From: Paramacrobiotus metropolitanus
Taxonomy: Eukaryota > Tardigrada > Eutardigrada > Parachela > Macrobiotidae
Direction: 5' to 3'
Assembly (NCBI RefSeq): GCF_019649055.1
Contig: NW_026570261.1
Coordinates: 868,001 to 932,000, forward strand
Length of the DNA stretch: 64,000 nt
Of this stretch, positions 22,492-40,070 are shown piece after piece. The notes beneath the pieces were generated by a model that worked only from the letters and a program-made list of their open reading frames with translations, did not search any database and had not been told where the DNA came from. Every line of letters starts with the position of its first letter. The stretch's first letter is position 1. The translations under genes were made by a program, and so were the position numbers.

Positions 22492-23319
22492 ATGAGATTG
22501 ATTAATTTGTTCGATTTCGAAGCGTATCAGTGTGATTCAGATCTGGCTAGTCAGCGAACGGATTTCAGTACTTCTACGAAGCTTCGCGTACTCACCATTG
22601 CTCGCTGTCGAACTGCATCTGGAAGCCGACAGCTTTTTTTATTTGACAGATCTTCGTGTGTTTTTGGTGGAATTATGGAGCCATTTTGACAGAAGACCCA
22701 CTCACTGCGATCTGGCTTTTGCACGGTATCGTGTGGGTATCCAAAACTCAGCACCTGATTTAAAATCGAACAGAAGGCAGTGTGTACAGTGTAGGATAAC
22801 GGACTAACTGGAAGTACAAACAAGATGAGCTTTTTCATTCGACTGACTGTAGCAGCAGGACCGCTCTGAGACCGTTCTAACCAAATACCTTGCTAAGAGG
22901 CATGCAGATCGCTAATACAAAGAAGTTCTGTTATTCGTCCGCAGTGGCATCAACGACGCGACGGAGTTTGAAGTTTGGATGTCTACTAACGTTTTAGAGC
23001 GCTTTGCATTTGTTGATGTTCAGTTCTTTTGTTATTAATGGGAAGCATGCATGATTGCGCCGAATATAATAGTAATACTGAATACACATGTACGGGCTTG
23101 CACGGCTAATGTCCATGCAGTCGAAAAAATTGTCAGCAGCATGAACGACAGACCGCAAAAAACGCCGTATCACCGGCCCGTATGTACTGTACGTACATAC
23201 TCTGTATGTCAGCATTTATTTATACATCTGCGCAGGGGCATTAAAGCTTGCTTTGTCTGTACGAGTATTAGTAGGTACATCAGCGAACACCACTCAGTAA
23301 ACACAATCGCCGCACAAAG
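22492..23319. other. Intergenic DNA, no gene seen
   Basis: Nothing supportable on either strand. Confidence 0.4.
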
Positions 23320-23799
23320 CTGTTGATCGGTGACCTGGATGACATTTTTCACATGCAAAGTACCCACACCGGTTCGGAGGCACACGGACGGAAAACTGAC
23401 ATTTGGAGTTTGGGGTGCATAATTCTGGAGATGGCCGAAATATCTTTTGGTGTAATTCGTCTAAGCACTGATACTGGAGCATGGGAGGAAATAGAGCCTC
23501 TTAAACTGCCCAGATATTACCATGATGCTTGTGTTGTCGGTGATCGAATATATGTCTGCGGTGGCAGAAACGGTGATTGGGCGTCTGCTGTAGAGGTTTA
23601 TGTCACTAAACACCCCACACAATGGTCCACTGTCAATTTGCGGCAAACGGACATCCAGTTGTTGTCGGATATTATAACAGAATCGGGGGCAAGGGTTCAG
23701 ACTATGTCGGTTTGCCTGGAGGAGGACTGGAGGACACTGCTCCAGAAACCAATCACCGATCACGCTTCTTACGGAAGCATGCAGCTTAAGAGCTCATAA
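23320..23799 (+). pseudogene. Internally deleted kinase-kelch fragment in a continuous frame
   Basis: The frame begins LLIGDLDDIFHMQS, jumps over part of the activation segment, continues AHGRKTDIWSLGCIILEMAEIS, and then passes directly into the kelch C-terminus (IRLSTDTGAWEEIEPLKLPRYYHDACVV, RIYVCGG), ending after KSS-stop. Against the intact copy, roughly 250-300 codons and the last intron are missing, yet the frame stays open across the junction. The glycine loop, lysine and HGD are absent. Most likely a deleted remnant; if transcribed it would encode a short kelch-rich peptide. Confidence 0.78.
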
Positions 23800-24753
23800 A
23801 TTTAGTGCAAAAGTACAACAAGACAGCTGACAGTTGATACCTAAAAAAGGCACTAACTCGTGCCAGTAGGCAATCTGACACGATTTATGCTTCCATAAAA
23901 ACGATGAAATATGGCAGTGTGACCCTTCTACTGTTTTCCTATGAACTACTGTTGCTGCTTGTTATCAGTGCTATGCTATGATGCTAACTGCTCAGCTTTC
24001 TAGTAACAGCGATAGCGCCAGGAAACTCAGAATAATAAAACGTTCTTTTAATGGGCGACAGCCAGCACGCGCATTAATACACTGCACATTTGCGCAGATA
24101 CTCGTACATAGCTAGATAAAAACATTAAACATTTTAATCGAAGCAAGCGGAATGGTGCGATGCGAAAGAAAATACAGCTGGAACGAAATAGCCGTGTCTG
24201 CCACAGATATCTGGCCAAGTGGAGGCTTCGCGGTGAACCGCCGTTTCGTCGACGGGATGCCGTTACCGCCGCTACGTCGTACAGGCACGATGTCGACTCG
24301 TCACGAAGTGAGTCAGAGCCAGTCTTTTGCCAGTCCGCCTTAGTTTTTCTTAGGCTTTCTTATGTTTCCAGGGTTTGATTCTTGGTTTTCTTATTTCTTA
24401 GGATCTTTTCTTGTTGTTTCTTTTCTTAACCGCCGCCCTCGTGACGGTCGACGTTGACGCAGTGTAAGCCGACATCATATCGGCTAGCCATATTTACGGC
24501 TTCGGACTTCCGTAGCGTTAGTAATGCATGCAGAAAAGGCGGTGATAACAATAACCAACATGCAACGAAGCAATACTGAAATTTCTCCATAAAGCCCATT
24601 TTTCACCTTCCTTTATAAATCAGCGTAACCAAATCTTTGGCGGAACACGGGCAAAAATAAAGCAATGAATCGCAGAGCAGTTAAAGTAGAAAATTACAAA
24701 GGAAATCGCAAACTATCACAGATTGCACTGAAGCTTCAACCAAAACAGTCAAA
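23800..24753. other. Intergenic DNA downstream of TMEM184C
   Basis: No gene is seen. It should contain the 3' UTR of TMEM184C near its right end. Confidence 0.4.
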
Positions 24754-28664
<3,911 letters not shown>

Positions 28665-29448
28665 GATGGGGAGGGGAGAAAGACCGAGGGGAGAGGAAAC
28701 GGGAAGATTCAGGGATGATTTTCTGGGAATTAGCGTCTGGATGACATCCTTGATTTCACGGTGATGATGCGATGGTAAAAAGTTTGACAGATGAGCGTTT
28801 CATCAGGATCTTGTATCCAGAATATTAAAAAACAGAAAGCAACGGTTCCTGGATGAAGGTTTCCACGAAATCAGAATAAATCAATGACAGATTTCATGGA
28901 CTGTCTGGATTTTCTGTACAAAGGTAAAAACTTGCTAGAAAACGCGGGGAATATCAAAACTGGGAGAAAGTATATCAAAAACAATACCACGGTTTAAAAA
29001 ATGAGCATCCTTGAGAGCTTACATTCCAGGAAATAGGAAAATATGATAAGAATGTGACTTTTTGAATTTGCTCCAAATTTCAAATCTGCAGTGACGAACA
29101 AAGTCGACGCGATAAAGTCTCGCTTGAAGATAGGTAAGTCGACCGTGAATAACATGAATCATCGTGTTCTACCAGCGACTGCGGGCGGCAGCCTGCTGAA
29201 CGGCGCTTTGCCGTAGTGGGTAGCACCCGCAGGCGGTGGTCTGAATGTATGCGACTTTCATCTTTGATCTTTGAGCTGTCGATGCGCATGTTTGGTTTTC
29301 GTTATGACGTTATAGTCGTTATTTTCCTAATTTCATTCTCCTGATTTTCCTCTCCGGAATATTTTCGCGTTGAAAGCCTCCTGGTTCCAACATGCTGGTT
29401 ATGTCATAATATTTGTTTCATACATTCAAACGTTTCTGAACGCAAAAC
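28665..29448. promoter_or_regulatory. Shared upstream region of TMEM184C and CCDC22
   Basis: About 785 bp separate the two start codons, which face away from each other, so this interval must hold both promoters. No TATA box is evident. The side next to TMEM184C is purine-rich (gggaggggagaaag). Confidence 0.55.
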
Positions 29449-32400
29449 ATGGCGGAAGTGGACGGGATTATCATCCAGACGCTGCGAAAACTTGGCTGGT
29501 AAGCAGCACTGCAGTTCCCATAACACCAGTAATCCGCGATTTTATTCGTTAAAAATTTGAATTTAATTTTCACACTGGTTATTATTTTTCGAAAAATAAT
29601 TTAAAAAATTCTACGATTAGTTAGCATTACTTCCAGCTATGGTAATGCGGTATTGCATTTCCCGTGTGTTGTAATCTTGCAGCGAAGTGGGCGACGATGT
29701 TCTGTCCATCCGCGATTTCCCCACGGAGCTCCTGGTGCAGTCGGCCGCCGTGTGCCTGCGCGCCATTAACCCGCAACTGCAGGTGCCCACCCGCCTGTCG
29801 GCCTCCATGGCCACCAAGTACCGCCAGGCCGCCGCGCTGGCCGATGCCTGCAAAGTGAGGAAACCCATCCGCCCCCGGGGTTGCCATTTTCCAGGGGTTT
29901 TTCTCTGTCTTAATCAGAAAAATTCGACTGTTGATTCGGATTGATTGCAGACGGTGGGGTATCCCGGGGAAATTGGGTATGAAGCGTTTCTGTACGGTGG
30001 GGAGAATGAAGTGCGGAAGCTGCTGCTGTTTTTAATGGATAAACTCCCCAAGGAGGAGAGCGGCGCGGTGGGCCTGGGCGTCAGTGCGCAGTGTGAGTTT
30101 GGATATATTTATTTTGCTGCTTTAACTTTAATTATTTTCAAAACAAAAATATTTCAAAACAGATCAAATAGATAGCATGTTATTAATATTATTAATCGTT
30201 TTTGATTTATATTTGGTTTTAGAATGAATGAAGCCGTATGTGGCAACTGGCAATTTTAGGTTTTTGAATTGTTTTTGATGTTTTCTTTAAATTTTACTTT
30301 TAATAGATTCTGAAGAAAACCAGCCATATTTGTTATTGAATTACTATACTAACTATCGTGAGATATGTCATTAGTAGCTAGACTCGAAACGCACTTTAAA
30401 TGCGTTCTGTACGATACAGAGCCGGAAGTTCTGTAACGTTTCGTTCACACCCCCCTACCGCTGATTGGACGACCGAGTTAAAAGTGTTCTGTATCTAAAA
30501 GGAACTCTCCTGGCTCCGTTACGATACAGAACTCGCATTTCTTGCTAGGTCAAATTCATTTTCTGATGTGGATGCACAGTCCGCTGTGCGTCTATAAGTC
30601 CTATTTTTAATTTTCAAGTTTTGAGGGTGTTTAATTGTTTCTATCGAATCAACATTTCCAGTCGTCTATAAGTCCTATTTTTAATTTTCAAGTTTTGAGG
30701 GTGTTTAATTGTTTCTATCGAATCAACATTTCCAGTTCTGCTTTGTTCACTGTTTTAGCTGCCTCAGACTGTGCATTTTTGCATTTGTATCGATGGCAAC
30801 AGGCAACTTCGCCATCAGCGTGAGGAATGATAAAATTCCACCTCGGCGTACTTTACGTGCAACTGCCTTTCGCTTTTTCACCAGTCGTTTGATTTCTTCA
30901 ACTGAACAAAACTTAAAATCGTCAGAAAAACAGAAAGGAAACTGCCACAACATTTTTGTGAAAAATAAATAAATTGTTGACCAATTCAGCCAGCTATGGT
31001 AACTGGGCGCTTTCAGAGTCCGAGGTCTCGTTGCTCTGTAACGCTCTATAAGATTCAGCGCTGCACCATTGGTAGATTCACTTTTACAGAACTCTCGGCT
31101 CTGTATCTTAAAAAACGCATTTAAAGTGCGTTTCGAGTAGTACTAGTGGAACATTGATTTCAGCGTGGCAACCGATAAAAGCTCTCTGTAACGAAAACTG
31201 GGACTATGTGTGCTTTATAATGGAACGTAGTGTAGTGGCATATTGGCTTTCGATAAATGGTGCCACGCCAATTTACCAGAATGTTGTAGATAATAATAAT
31301 AATTATATTAATTATTAGTATGTAGATAATAATAATTTTTTTGCGCGACGAATATGCAGATCATAAGAAAGCATTCGTGGCGACAAGCAAGCGTTTCGTT
31401 ACGAGAAATTTCGTGTTGATTTTTCTTTTTAACTTATGATGCACTCGTATTATTTCTATGTTGGTGTACGTATTTAACTGATGGTTAATTTTTTCTTTAA
31501 CTGACTTATGGTTAGCGTTAACCTTTTGGAGATTATTGAGCGTAGATTTTAAATGAAGATCTTCTGTATAATTTTTATGTGGATTTTTTAATTGTATTTA
31601 TTGTTGAATAATTCATGTTTTCCGTTTGAATTCCTACTGATTTGGTGGTATAACAGTGGCATTTCTTTTAATTTTAATATAGCTTACGGAACGGTATTCG
31701 CGCGGGATATTGAGCTGGCCGTGAAGCGGGAACTGCAGCGTCCCTGGCTGCCGATGGCCCTGTGGGATTACGCCGATCCTTCCTCTTCCTCGCTGCCCCA
31801 TTCCACAGCGGTACAGTTTCCCCTTTTTTACGTTTAATTTTTCGTTTACCGGCAGCTATTAGGGCCCACAGAGCAATAACGTGTTTTTGTATAGAGGTAT
31901 TTTATTATAATTATGCATACTAATATTTTTGTAATTAAATTTGCCTTGGACTTGTTTTCCGATTTTTAGCGTGTACAGATATAGAGGTATCAATTTTTAC
32001 TGCACTCCATAAAAGAAAATAAATAAAATAAATAAATAAATAAAAAGTGTTTTTTTCTGAAGAAAACAACAAAATAAAATAACAAAAAACGAAATAAATA
32101 AAACAAAATTCAAAACAAATAAAATTTCTTGGTTTCTGGAATTTTATTTTACATTATAAAGTTAGCTTAAGAATAGATGTGTCTAATTTATGAATACTTG
32201 TACCGAAAATTAATTGCATTAATGATGTTAAAAAAGATAAGTTGTAAACGTGATCGAATAATTGTCTTCTAATTATGATTAACCACAACCCAGCTGTGGT
32301 TATGGTCCGTTGTAGTAGAATGGCTCAAAAGTTTGAACAACGCCGAATCAAAATTGAGAGACTCATTTTGTACGGCCGGCTGTGACGTAGAATTTGAAAT

Positions 32401-35400
32401 TAATTTATTTTGCCTTTTTTATTTTATGTTTTGGTTATATTTGCATTGGCAATTTGATATTGGAGGTTTCCATTATTTTTTTTTAAATTTTCCCTCATTG
32501 ATATTCCTTTACAGTCCAGCGCCGTTGTGACGCCGTTCCGTTCCCAGCGCATCACCGTCCTGTCCACCGGTCCCGGTCAGCCGACAACCAGTGATAACGA
32601 TTTCCCTGTGATAACCCAACAAATCCACACCTCCGACCCGTCCGAGTATCCCGCCGCGTTGATCACCTCCATCGTGGAGTTCAACAGCCTCAGATTGGTC
32701 GGAGCTGCCGCATCGCGCTCCCGTGCTTCAGTAAGTGCAATAAGCAGCAAAACTTTTCAGAGTTTTGTAGATTTTTATTGCTGTTTAGGCCAAAGTGATG
32801 TCCAGCGTGAAGAAGGCGGTGGCCGAACAAATCCCCGCGGAAGCCCGGGCGGCGCGCCAGAAACCCGCGTTACCGCCGCGGAAACCGGTATTTTCAGCCT
32901 GTTACGATTTATTCTCGTTGTATTTCTTGGGTTTTTATTTTATTCTTTTTATTATTTGTTAATGCTGATTTTATTTGTTATTGTTTTAATTATTGATATA
33001 TCTTTTTGGGTATTATTTTGTTAATTTTGTTCGTATTCCCATATTTTTGTTACCGAGTTATTCTTATTTTATTCATAAAATTTTCTTTTGATTACTTTTT
33101 TTTGTTTTCTGCCCAAATGAAATGATAATTATTTTCTTCTCTTTTTTTCTTGTAGAAGTTGGGTAAAAGCGCTCCGGAAAAGGCCGAAGAGGTGATTACA
33201 AAATAAGAAAAATCAAAACCCCCAAATGCAGTCCGACATAAAACCTAGAAAATTAGGGCGTAATGATTTTAATAATTCATATTGATGACAATAATTATAA
33301 ACGCTTTTCCGTTGCGAATTTCGTCGTGGTGATTGCCGAATCAAAGTTGCAAGCGTTTCGTAAAGTGCGGATGTTGGGATTGGTATTTTCAAGTCACGCT
33401 GTGCATTAGTGAGTGTCTTTTAATGATACTATTTTGGTAATTTTTGCAGTTTGTAGAGTTGCTTTTGTTGTTATAAAGCAGTGTCAAGAGACAAGATAAG
33501 AATTTAGCAAAAACTATTATTATAAAATCATATAATTTTTCTCTTCGTTATTCTCAAGGCAACACCGAGTAGCCCGCCGGAAGTGGAGTTGACCGAAGAA
33601 GAAAAGGCCGCCGCGCTGAACAAGCAGGTGCAGCTGGCCACCGACAACATTCGCCAGCTGACCGGCCACATCGACGCCCTCTCGCAGAGCGTCAACAAGG
33701 TACGCGATTTATGTAGGAACTTAATGCGGCCACTACGCCGCAAAATTACTCGCAGAAAATTGAAGATAACGCAGTCACGAATTCACTGATCAGTCTGTGT
33801 TGGTGTTTGCATTTGGGTCGAATACCGTAGTAGCGTAGATGAGTGGCACTAACCAATTACCACGAGGCGCTTATTGAGTGCGTTTTTCTATTTAAAACAA
33901 GACCCCTAAAGTTGTGTGCTTTCCTCTTTGTTTGCGCTCACTGTAATACCGGCAGATCACATCAGATAGACGCCCTACATAATTCGAATTTCGTCTGCTT
34001 TCGTAACTGTTTGTTGGTGGAATCGGCGGGTCTGTGTATCTGTAACAAATTATTCTAAAAAGCAGCTGTGAAGGCCGATAGCTCCGCCTTCATGATTGGC
34101 CATTCGCCGTTGTGTTTTGCTGTTCTGGGGATTTCCATCCACACATTGCTGCTGTGTTTTGACGGACCTACAGCACAGCTGCGCTGGCTCTAGGATCCGA
34201 TCTCATTAGTCGGTGTTTGATGCGCCACGGTGCGCACCTTAGATTTCGGCATTAAAGCCTCAATCCGGGTTCGCCGCTGTTTCGCCGTCGAAGGTACATG
34301 GGCGCCCATAAGGCCCCACGTTACACAGCATACCGATGTCAGCGAGAAGCTCTACAACAGCGCACGGTGTTGTATAAGGACAGTGCTATAATTTCCGCGA
34401 TACGTCCCGTTGAAGAAATCATCATCCATAGAGAATTTAATATATGTTGCGCGCGTGATTTTTGATTGGTTTTATTACAGACGGAGTCGGCGATTCGTGA
34501 AGGCCAGGAATTCCTGCGGACGTTCGAAACGACGACCAGTGTGAAGCGGCAAGTGGCCGCGGAGAGCGCCGAGGGGGATGTCATCAGCGAGAATTCGGTC
34601 CAGGTAAAGAAAACGGTTCGCGGAATTGTTTAGTAAATTATTAATTATTTACTGGTTAATTCAAACGAAAAAATATACTCGGTTTAGAACGGCAGAATTT
34701 GGAAAATAATTATTGGTTTCTGTATCTTTTTGGCAGAAATCAATCGACGAGCTGAACAGCGCTCTGGAAAGTATGCATGAAGAATGGGAAGCCAGCCAAG
34801 TGCGGATGGCCAGCGAACTGACGCAGATCCGCCAACAATCACTGGCTAACGAAGTAAATACTTATCCAGTTAATTTAATTGTTAAAAAAGTATAATATAA
34901 TAAACTAATTCACGCGTTTTTTCTAATTTTTCACAGTTCCTGTAATTATATTATTTGTTATTTATTCCATATTTTTACGGGTCTATTTGACCGTTTCAGA
35001 AAATTGAATTGTAAATTAATGAATTTATTTAAATAATAAGCAATTAATATTAGTTTAAAGGTAAATTAATTTTTTGTTGAGCACATGACTTTTAACAATT
35101 ATCATAATTTAAGAATGTAAAGTGCAAGTAATTATCAGTTATCACTATAAGCGCAGGTTCGTTTCGTTTGACTGGCAATAAATAAACAAGAAATAAATTA
35201 AATTTTTTTCCGAATAAGAAAAATTGGATAAAGATATCGATGAGTTCTTATAAAAATTTTCGGTGTTTGTTTAGGGCTCGGCGGAGCGGTTGAAAGACGA
35301 GATCCGGCAGAGCAAGCAGACGGCCTCGCAGCTGCACAACGAGCTGGCCGAGCGCGACGACTACGTGGCGGCGCTGCGGAAGGAGTACGAGCGCGTGGCG

Positions 35401-36363
35401 GAGAATCCTTCGAGCAGTCGGACATCCTACACCAAGCGCATCCTGGAGATCGTGGCCAACATTAAGAAGCAGCGCGCCGAGATCGACAAGATCATCCGCG
35501 ACACGCGCCTCCTGCAGAAGGAGATCAACCAGCTCTCGGGGCGGTTGGACCGTGCCTTCACCGAGACCGACGAGCTCATGTTCCGCGATGCGCGCAACGA
35601 TGAGTTTGTTCGGCGCGCGTATAAACAGGTGCTGATCGTAGCTTCTGGAATTTTAAATTTTATTGGAGCTATTCGGTTATTTATTTGAGTTATTTATTTG
35701 GAATTTTATTTTTTTCAAATTTGGAGGTTTATTTGAGCCCTCCTCATTCATGGCGTGTTTATTCGGTTTGAATATCAGTTTTGCTCGCATTATAATTCCT
35801 GTCTGAATTCCTTTTTAATACTGATTTTATATAGGAATTTGTTTCGCGTACAGAAATTTATCTCGTAAATAAATCTTTGTTAACTAATTCTTTTTGAATT
35901 CTTATTATTTTTATTTTATTTCTCCCTTTTGTTTCTCGTTGTGATTTTTACATATTTGTTTTTTATTTTAACCGTTTATGTGAATCCTTATTTAATTTTT
36001 ATTTCAGTGGTTACTTTAAGCTTAATTTTAATTATTGTTTTAATTATGCTTTTTTTTAAAAATCGTTTTGATGGTGTGTCTTAGGTAGCCGCATTCCATG
36101 AGTTGTGTTCGTGTTTGATCGGCGCCGTTGAAACCACCGGGTTGATTGTGCGGGAAACCAAAGATTTGGAAGACGAGGTGGGTGTTTCCTTGTAGTTAGT
36201 GTGTACTGTATAGAGTAATTGCTGCATAGTTGTGGTTGAACGTTTCGTGCAGGTGGACGCGGAGATGAAGCGCGACAAGGAGACCAATCTGCAGCGGATC
36301 CGCGAGGATCTCGCGCAGGTCAAGAAGGAGAACGCCGCCATGACGGCGGCGCTCAAGCGATGA
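29449..36363 (+). CDS. CCDC22: CCDC22, subunit of the CCC/Commander endosomal complex (13 exons, 593 residues)
   Basis: Exons: 29449-29498, 29683-29854, 29951-30092, 31683-31810, 32515-32730, 32789-32887, 33156-33191, 33559-33699, 34481-34603, 34737-34853, 35275-35628, 36085-36177, 36253-36363. All junctions are GT-AG, frames agree, and the total is 594 codons with stop (human CCDC22 is 627 residues). The N-terminal NN-CH domain shows MAEVDGIIIQTLRKLG, FPTELLVQSAAVCLRAINP and GYPGEIGYEAFLY. The middle is linker, then coiled coils. The best conserved part is exon 11: RTSYTKRILEIVANIKKQ and LQKEINQLSGRLDRAF followed by TDELMFRDA. CCDC22 binds CCDC93 and COMMD proteins and works with Retriever and WASH in recycling membrane proteins from endosomes. 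Exon 7 is only 12 codons. Confidence 0.97.
30382..31137. mobile_element. Terminal-inverted-repeat element in CCDC22 intron 3
   Basis: The left end (actcgaaacgcactttaaat followed by gcgtt) and the right end (aacgcatttaaagtgcgttt followed by cgagt) are inverted copies, with a further matching gatacagagcc / ggctctgtatc pair inside each end. The interior (about 700 bp) encodes no transposase. The target duplication is not certain: flanks share only tag. It contains a 74-bp direct duplication. It explains why this intron is by far the longest in the gene. Confidence 0.8.
30589..30736. repeat. 74-bp tandem duplication
   Basis: Two adjacent copies (start points 30589 and 30663), beginning cgtctataagtcc and ending caacatttccag, inside the intronic element. 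They appear identical. Confidence 0.9.
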
Positions 36364-37157
36364 ACATGCTTTGCGCGCATTTCTTCCCCTTTTTGTATGC
36401 TGTTTGATTGTTAACCATTTTAGTTGTGATTTCTAATATGTATTGCTTTACCTTGCGATTACGTAGTCAAACATGCATGTTTGATGTTGGCCGGTTAATT
36501 CTTGGTATGACAAAAAACGGTCAAGGATTCAATACCCTAAATGCCGGTATTCGAACATGAACAGTATCTGTATCGTGGAAAGTGGAAACTTGAACCAGTT
36601 ATGTACTTTTCATTGAAAATTGCTTGTGCAGCAGCGCCCTCCAGTGCGCATAGTTGCCAAAACTAGGTACAGAAATTTATCCCGGATAAGTTGTAAGTAC
36701 TGTACAGAATTTCTCCCTAGGGTTTAATAGTGTACCATCTAAACATTTGCCGTGATAACAAAACTCAAATCGGAATCGTTGTTCTGAAACAACGAAGCCA
36801 ACGAAGCCTAAACATTCCAGGAGAATGGTCTGATTTTACAAATACCTACGTTTTTCCCTAAAAATTAGTATTATTAATAATTTATTTCCAAGTTGGAGAG
36901 CTAGTCTATTGCCGAGTATGCACTACGAGTCCTATAGAATTTTATTGATCACTGAAATAATGTGAAATAATTCGATTTCAGGAAAGGCAAGTTCGGCGAC
37001 GAAAAGGTACAATAAGTACTCTACCTTTTAGTAAAACTGCGGTGACAAAGTCCACTGGAGGCCGAATTACGTCGCTGATGAAAAGGTGCAGCGCGCTACC
37101 AAAGTTCTCACGCTCATAGAGGACAAGGTTGCAAATCATTCTTAACCTCTCACCAAA
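36364..37157. other. Intergenic DNA between CCDC22 and the LRR pseudogene
   Basis: Contains the 3' UTR of CCDC22 at its left end. No gene is seen in the rest. Confidence 0.45.
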
Positions 37158-38897
37158 TCAAACCGGTTGGAGCTGTTGGATATGGTTGAGGAAAGCTCGA
37201 TAGTTTTTCTGACAGGGATCATTCGGCGCTGCATAGTATGTCAGATGCATTTTCGCCGAACTTTCCGCATTGGATTCGGACAGGACGATTCGTCCGTGTT
37301 GACAGGCGGCTACAATGGACTCTTGGGAATTTCGGTATGCTACGTCATCCTGCACCATGGTCCCTTTGTGTTCCATTCAAGTATTTGTGGCAGTTAATCA
37401 CTAAGTTCCGGCAACGAAGGGAAGGATCACCACGAATGTGAAGAATGGTGGATCTGGTTTGGTTTAGGTCCTGCGAGAACACCACATTCCCGTTTGTGCA
37501 GTTGACAAACAAGGGAGCACCCAGCGGACATGTCAAATGGCTCTCTATCCACGTTTTTAGATGAATCGCTGACACGGCCGGTGATAGTGCGGTGCTGTTT
37601 CCTTCCCGGGGGTACAGCGCAGCGAAGTGTCGCTGGTGAAATGGATCATTAACGCGTCCGTTTGCTGGAAATTAGCGTCTGACAACAAGATGGATCCTTT
37701 CCTGCACTTAATTTGCAGTGGATCCGGCCACGCACACCTCGGACCTTGAAACGCGAAAGCCGGATTTGAGTTTAATTTGTGATAGGTATAATTAGCACAA
37801 TCAAAAACATTTACTAGTCAATGTTTGATTTCAAAAGGTCTTGCAAGAGAGGTGAAACGGGAAATTTAAGAGGTCTTACAAGATGGAAGAAACGGTGGAC
37901 GGCGACCGTGGCTTCCATATTCTACGGAGCCACAACTATAATAGAGAGAAGTAAGGTGGTCTGGTCTGCTTAGCAGCAGTTGCCGAAATGGTTCAGATTC
38001 GCAGCAGGAACAGTCGTCGACATCGCATAACTTATTTGCGAGCAGCTGTTTTAGTTTCGGCATCGATTGCATCATTTCGATTGGTATAAAAGTGATATTG
38101 TTTTCAGTTAGCGAAAGCCATGTCAACACGGGAAATTCAAAGCAGGGACCGTTTACGTGAAGCTTACGGATTGGAGGTTCTTGCTGACCGAGGTCCATAA
38201 AGCTGTGCAATCAGGCAATATCTGTCGTAATCTTCAGCAGTTTTCATAATCGGTGAAAAAATATTAACGATGATCTGCTATGAATTCCTTACTATGTTCT
38301 GCCGGAGCGGCTTGAATACTCCCAGATCGAGCTCCGGCAATGCGTTTCCTCGAAACCATATGGCTAACTCATCCTTCGCTGATTTTATATACTGGAAAGT
38401 ATCAGGCGATATATCATAGATATCATTAGTGGACAAATCAAGTGATCGCAGTTTTATGAATGGGCCAAGAAAATCCGAATCAAGATAACCAATTCTGCTG
38501 TGATAAATATCGAGGAGCTTAATTCTGTTGTGCATGTTTGTAAAAAAGTGCTTGAAGGGCGGTCGTTGGTTGCCTTCTCCAGTAACCCCCCTAGAATCAC
38601 TCCGATTAAGTGTTCCCTGTATGGAATACTCTTGTGGTCTGCTCGCAGAATGTTGCAGTACACGCGGACATCTCGATTTCCACTTAGACACATGAGGAAC
38701 AGTTCCTTTACGTCGCCCGGAATTTTATCCACGTCAAATGAACGCGGAAAATCTTAGTGCACTGTTGAATTGCAAGTGCACATGAATCTGGTACAAGATT
38801 TTACACACGGCTGATGGGAAGACGTTGCAGTTACAACGCAACAGACGAGGGAACATAATGTGGTCAGATAAAAACTGAAGCGCAGTGAGGCGAGCAT
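37158..38897 (-). pseudogene. Secreted leucine-rich-repeat protein, decayed tandem copy
   Basis: It is collinear with the better copy at 41268-43306. It starts MLASLRFSFYLTTLCSL, a good signal peptide, followed by CTCNSTVH and an in-frame TAA (38756-38754) just before DFPRSFDVDKIPGD. A frame break at a G run near 38585 separates VILGG from VTGEGNQRPPF. The repeats (IGYLDSDFLGPFIKLRSLDLS, NDIYDISPDTFQ) remain readable, and exon 2 retains NKLCDVDDCSCCESEPF. The third exon (CPRCAWPDPLQIKCRKG) has lost about 70 codons and is broken between CPLGAPLFVNC and the final part, which ends LNHIQQLQPV. Splice sites match the sister copy. Confidence 0.82.
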
Positions 38898-40069
38898 AGT
38901 AATGATTTGTACCACTGAAAAGCGCAGTGAATGTCGGCCTCGGGCTTCTACAAATAAAAGTGATAGTGCTGGACAAAAATCCACAATCAGTGGTTAGAAT
39001 CCGAACTGAAAATGAGAACTGGTTTTAGAAAAACGTAAAAGAGGCAGCGGTAGAACCGAGGACCAAAGGAGTTTCGCTTGCGGGTTTCGTAATATTCTTA
39101 TATCTGTATCACTGCATGCACGAGTACATCATTTCAAAAGTCAAACTCCACGCTCTGCAGAATTATCGCGCCACATGAGCGGCATTACATGCAGTAGGGC
39201 TCAGTAATTGTGGCAGTCAGCGATTTTGTCGTCAGAAATGATAGCGATCGGGGTTTGTTGTTTTTAATCTGATTCTAACTAAGTACAGTACATTAATCAC
39301 GCAACTGAATCAGCCGGTGAGATAAATTAAAAATGATCGGTAATAAGCAGGGTTGATATGTTTTCAGTTTCCATTGTAAGCACTTGCCGTATCAGTTTTT
39401 CTTGTTCGTGCTTACTTACTTCAACCGCAACCAAGCGGATGCCCGATTTCTATCGCGACGTAATCAGCAAAAGATTTAAGAAAAAATAAAGCATATAATT
39501 ATGCAAAAATGCTAACGTCAGCCTACGTGAATGGCAACACACACGATGGAGCGGTAGGTGCCAACCACATGGGCAAACGCAATCGAAACCATGGAGCGAG
39601 CTTTGGGAAAAAAATTATTGATCTGCCATTCCATTTTTCTAAACAATTTCTTTGTATATGACTATATACTGTACTATATAATGTATTGTAGCACCAGTAT
39701 CGATCTGGCTGAGTATTTATTGAGTAGTACCTTGTGTGCAATGTACATACTACAGATACGTAAGTACCGTCACAGCTGTCACGAGTACGACTGGTAGAAG
39801 TACATTATGTATGGACAGTCATACTGTGATGTGGTTTGCAACGGAAGGAAGTGGCAAGACAGTATCAGCCAGTTAGTAAAGTGTTAAGTGTACTTTGATC
39901 TCTCATAAAACAATCAATAAAATGTTGTCTCATGGTTTGTCTATGAGTGCTTTTAAGTTGAAGGCTTGTTCTGTCATCTTTCATATTTTGGATCAGAAAT
40001 CACTGTTGAAGTGCTTGAGGGAGAAGAACTTCTTGTAAATGAATCAATGTCATCTTGCATGGCTAGTAG
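38898..40069. other. Intergenic DNA, no gene seen
   Basis: No coding sequence is supported on either strand. Confidence 0.4.
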
Positions 40070-40070
40070 C

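Noticed and set aside
30382-31137. Assigning the CCDC22 intron element to a named transposon superfamily
   Set aside because: The target duplication is ambiguous (only tag shared) and there is no transposase, so the superfamily cannot be named.
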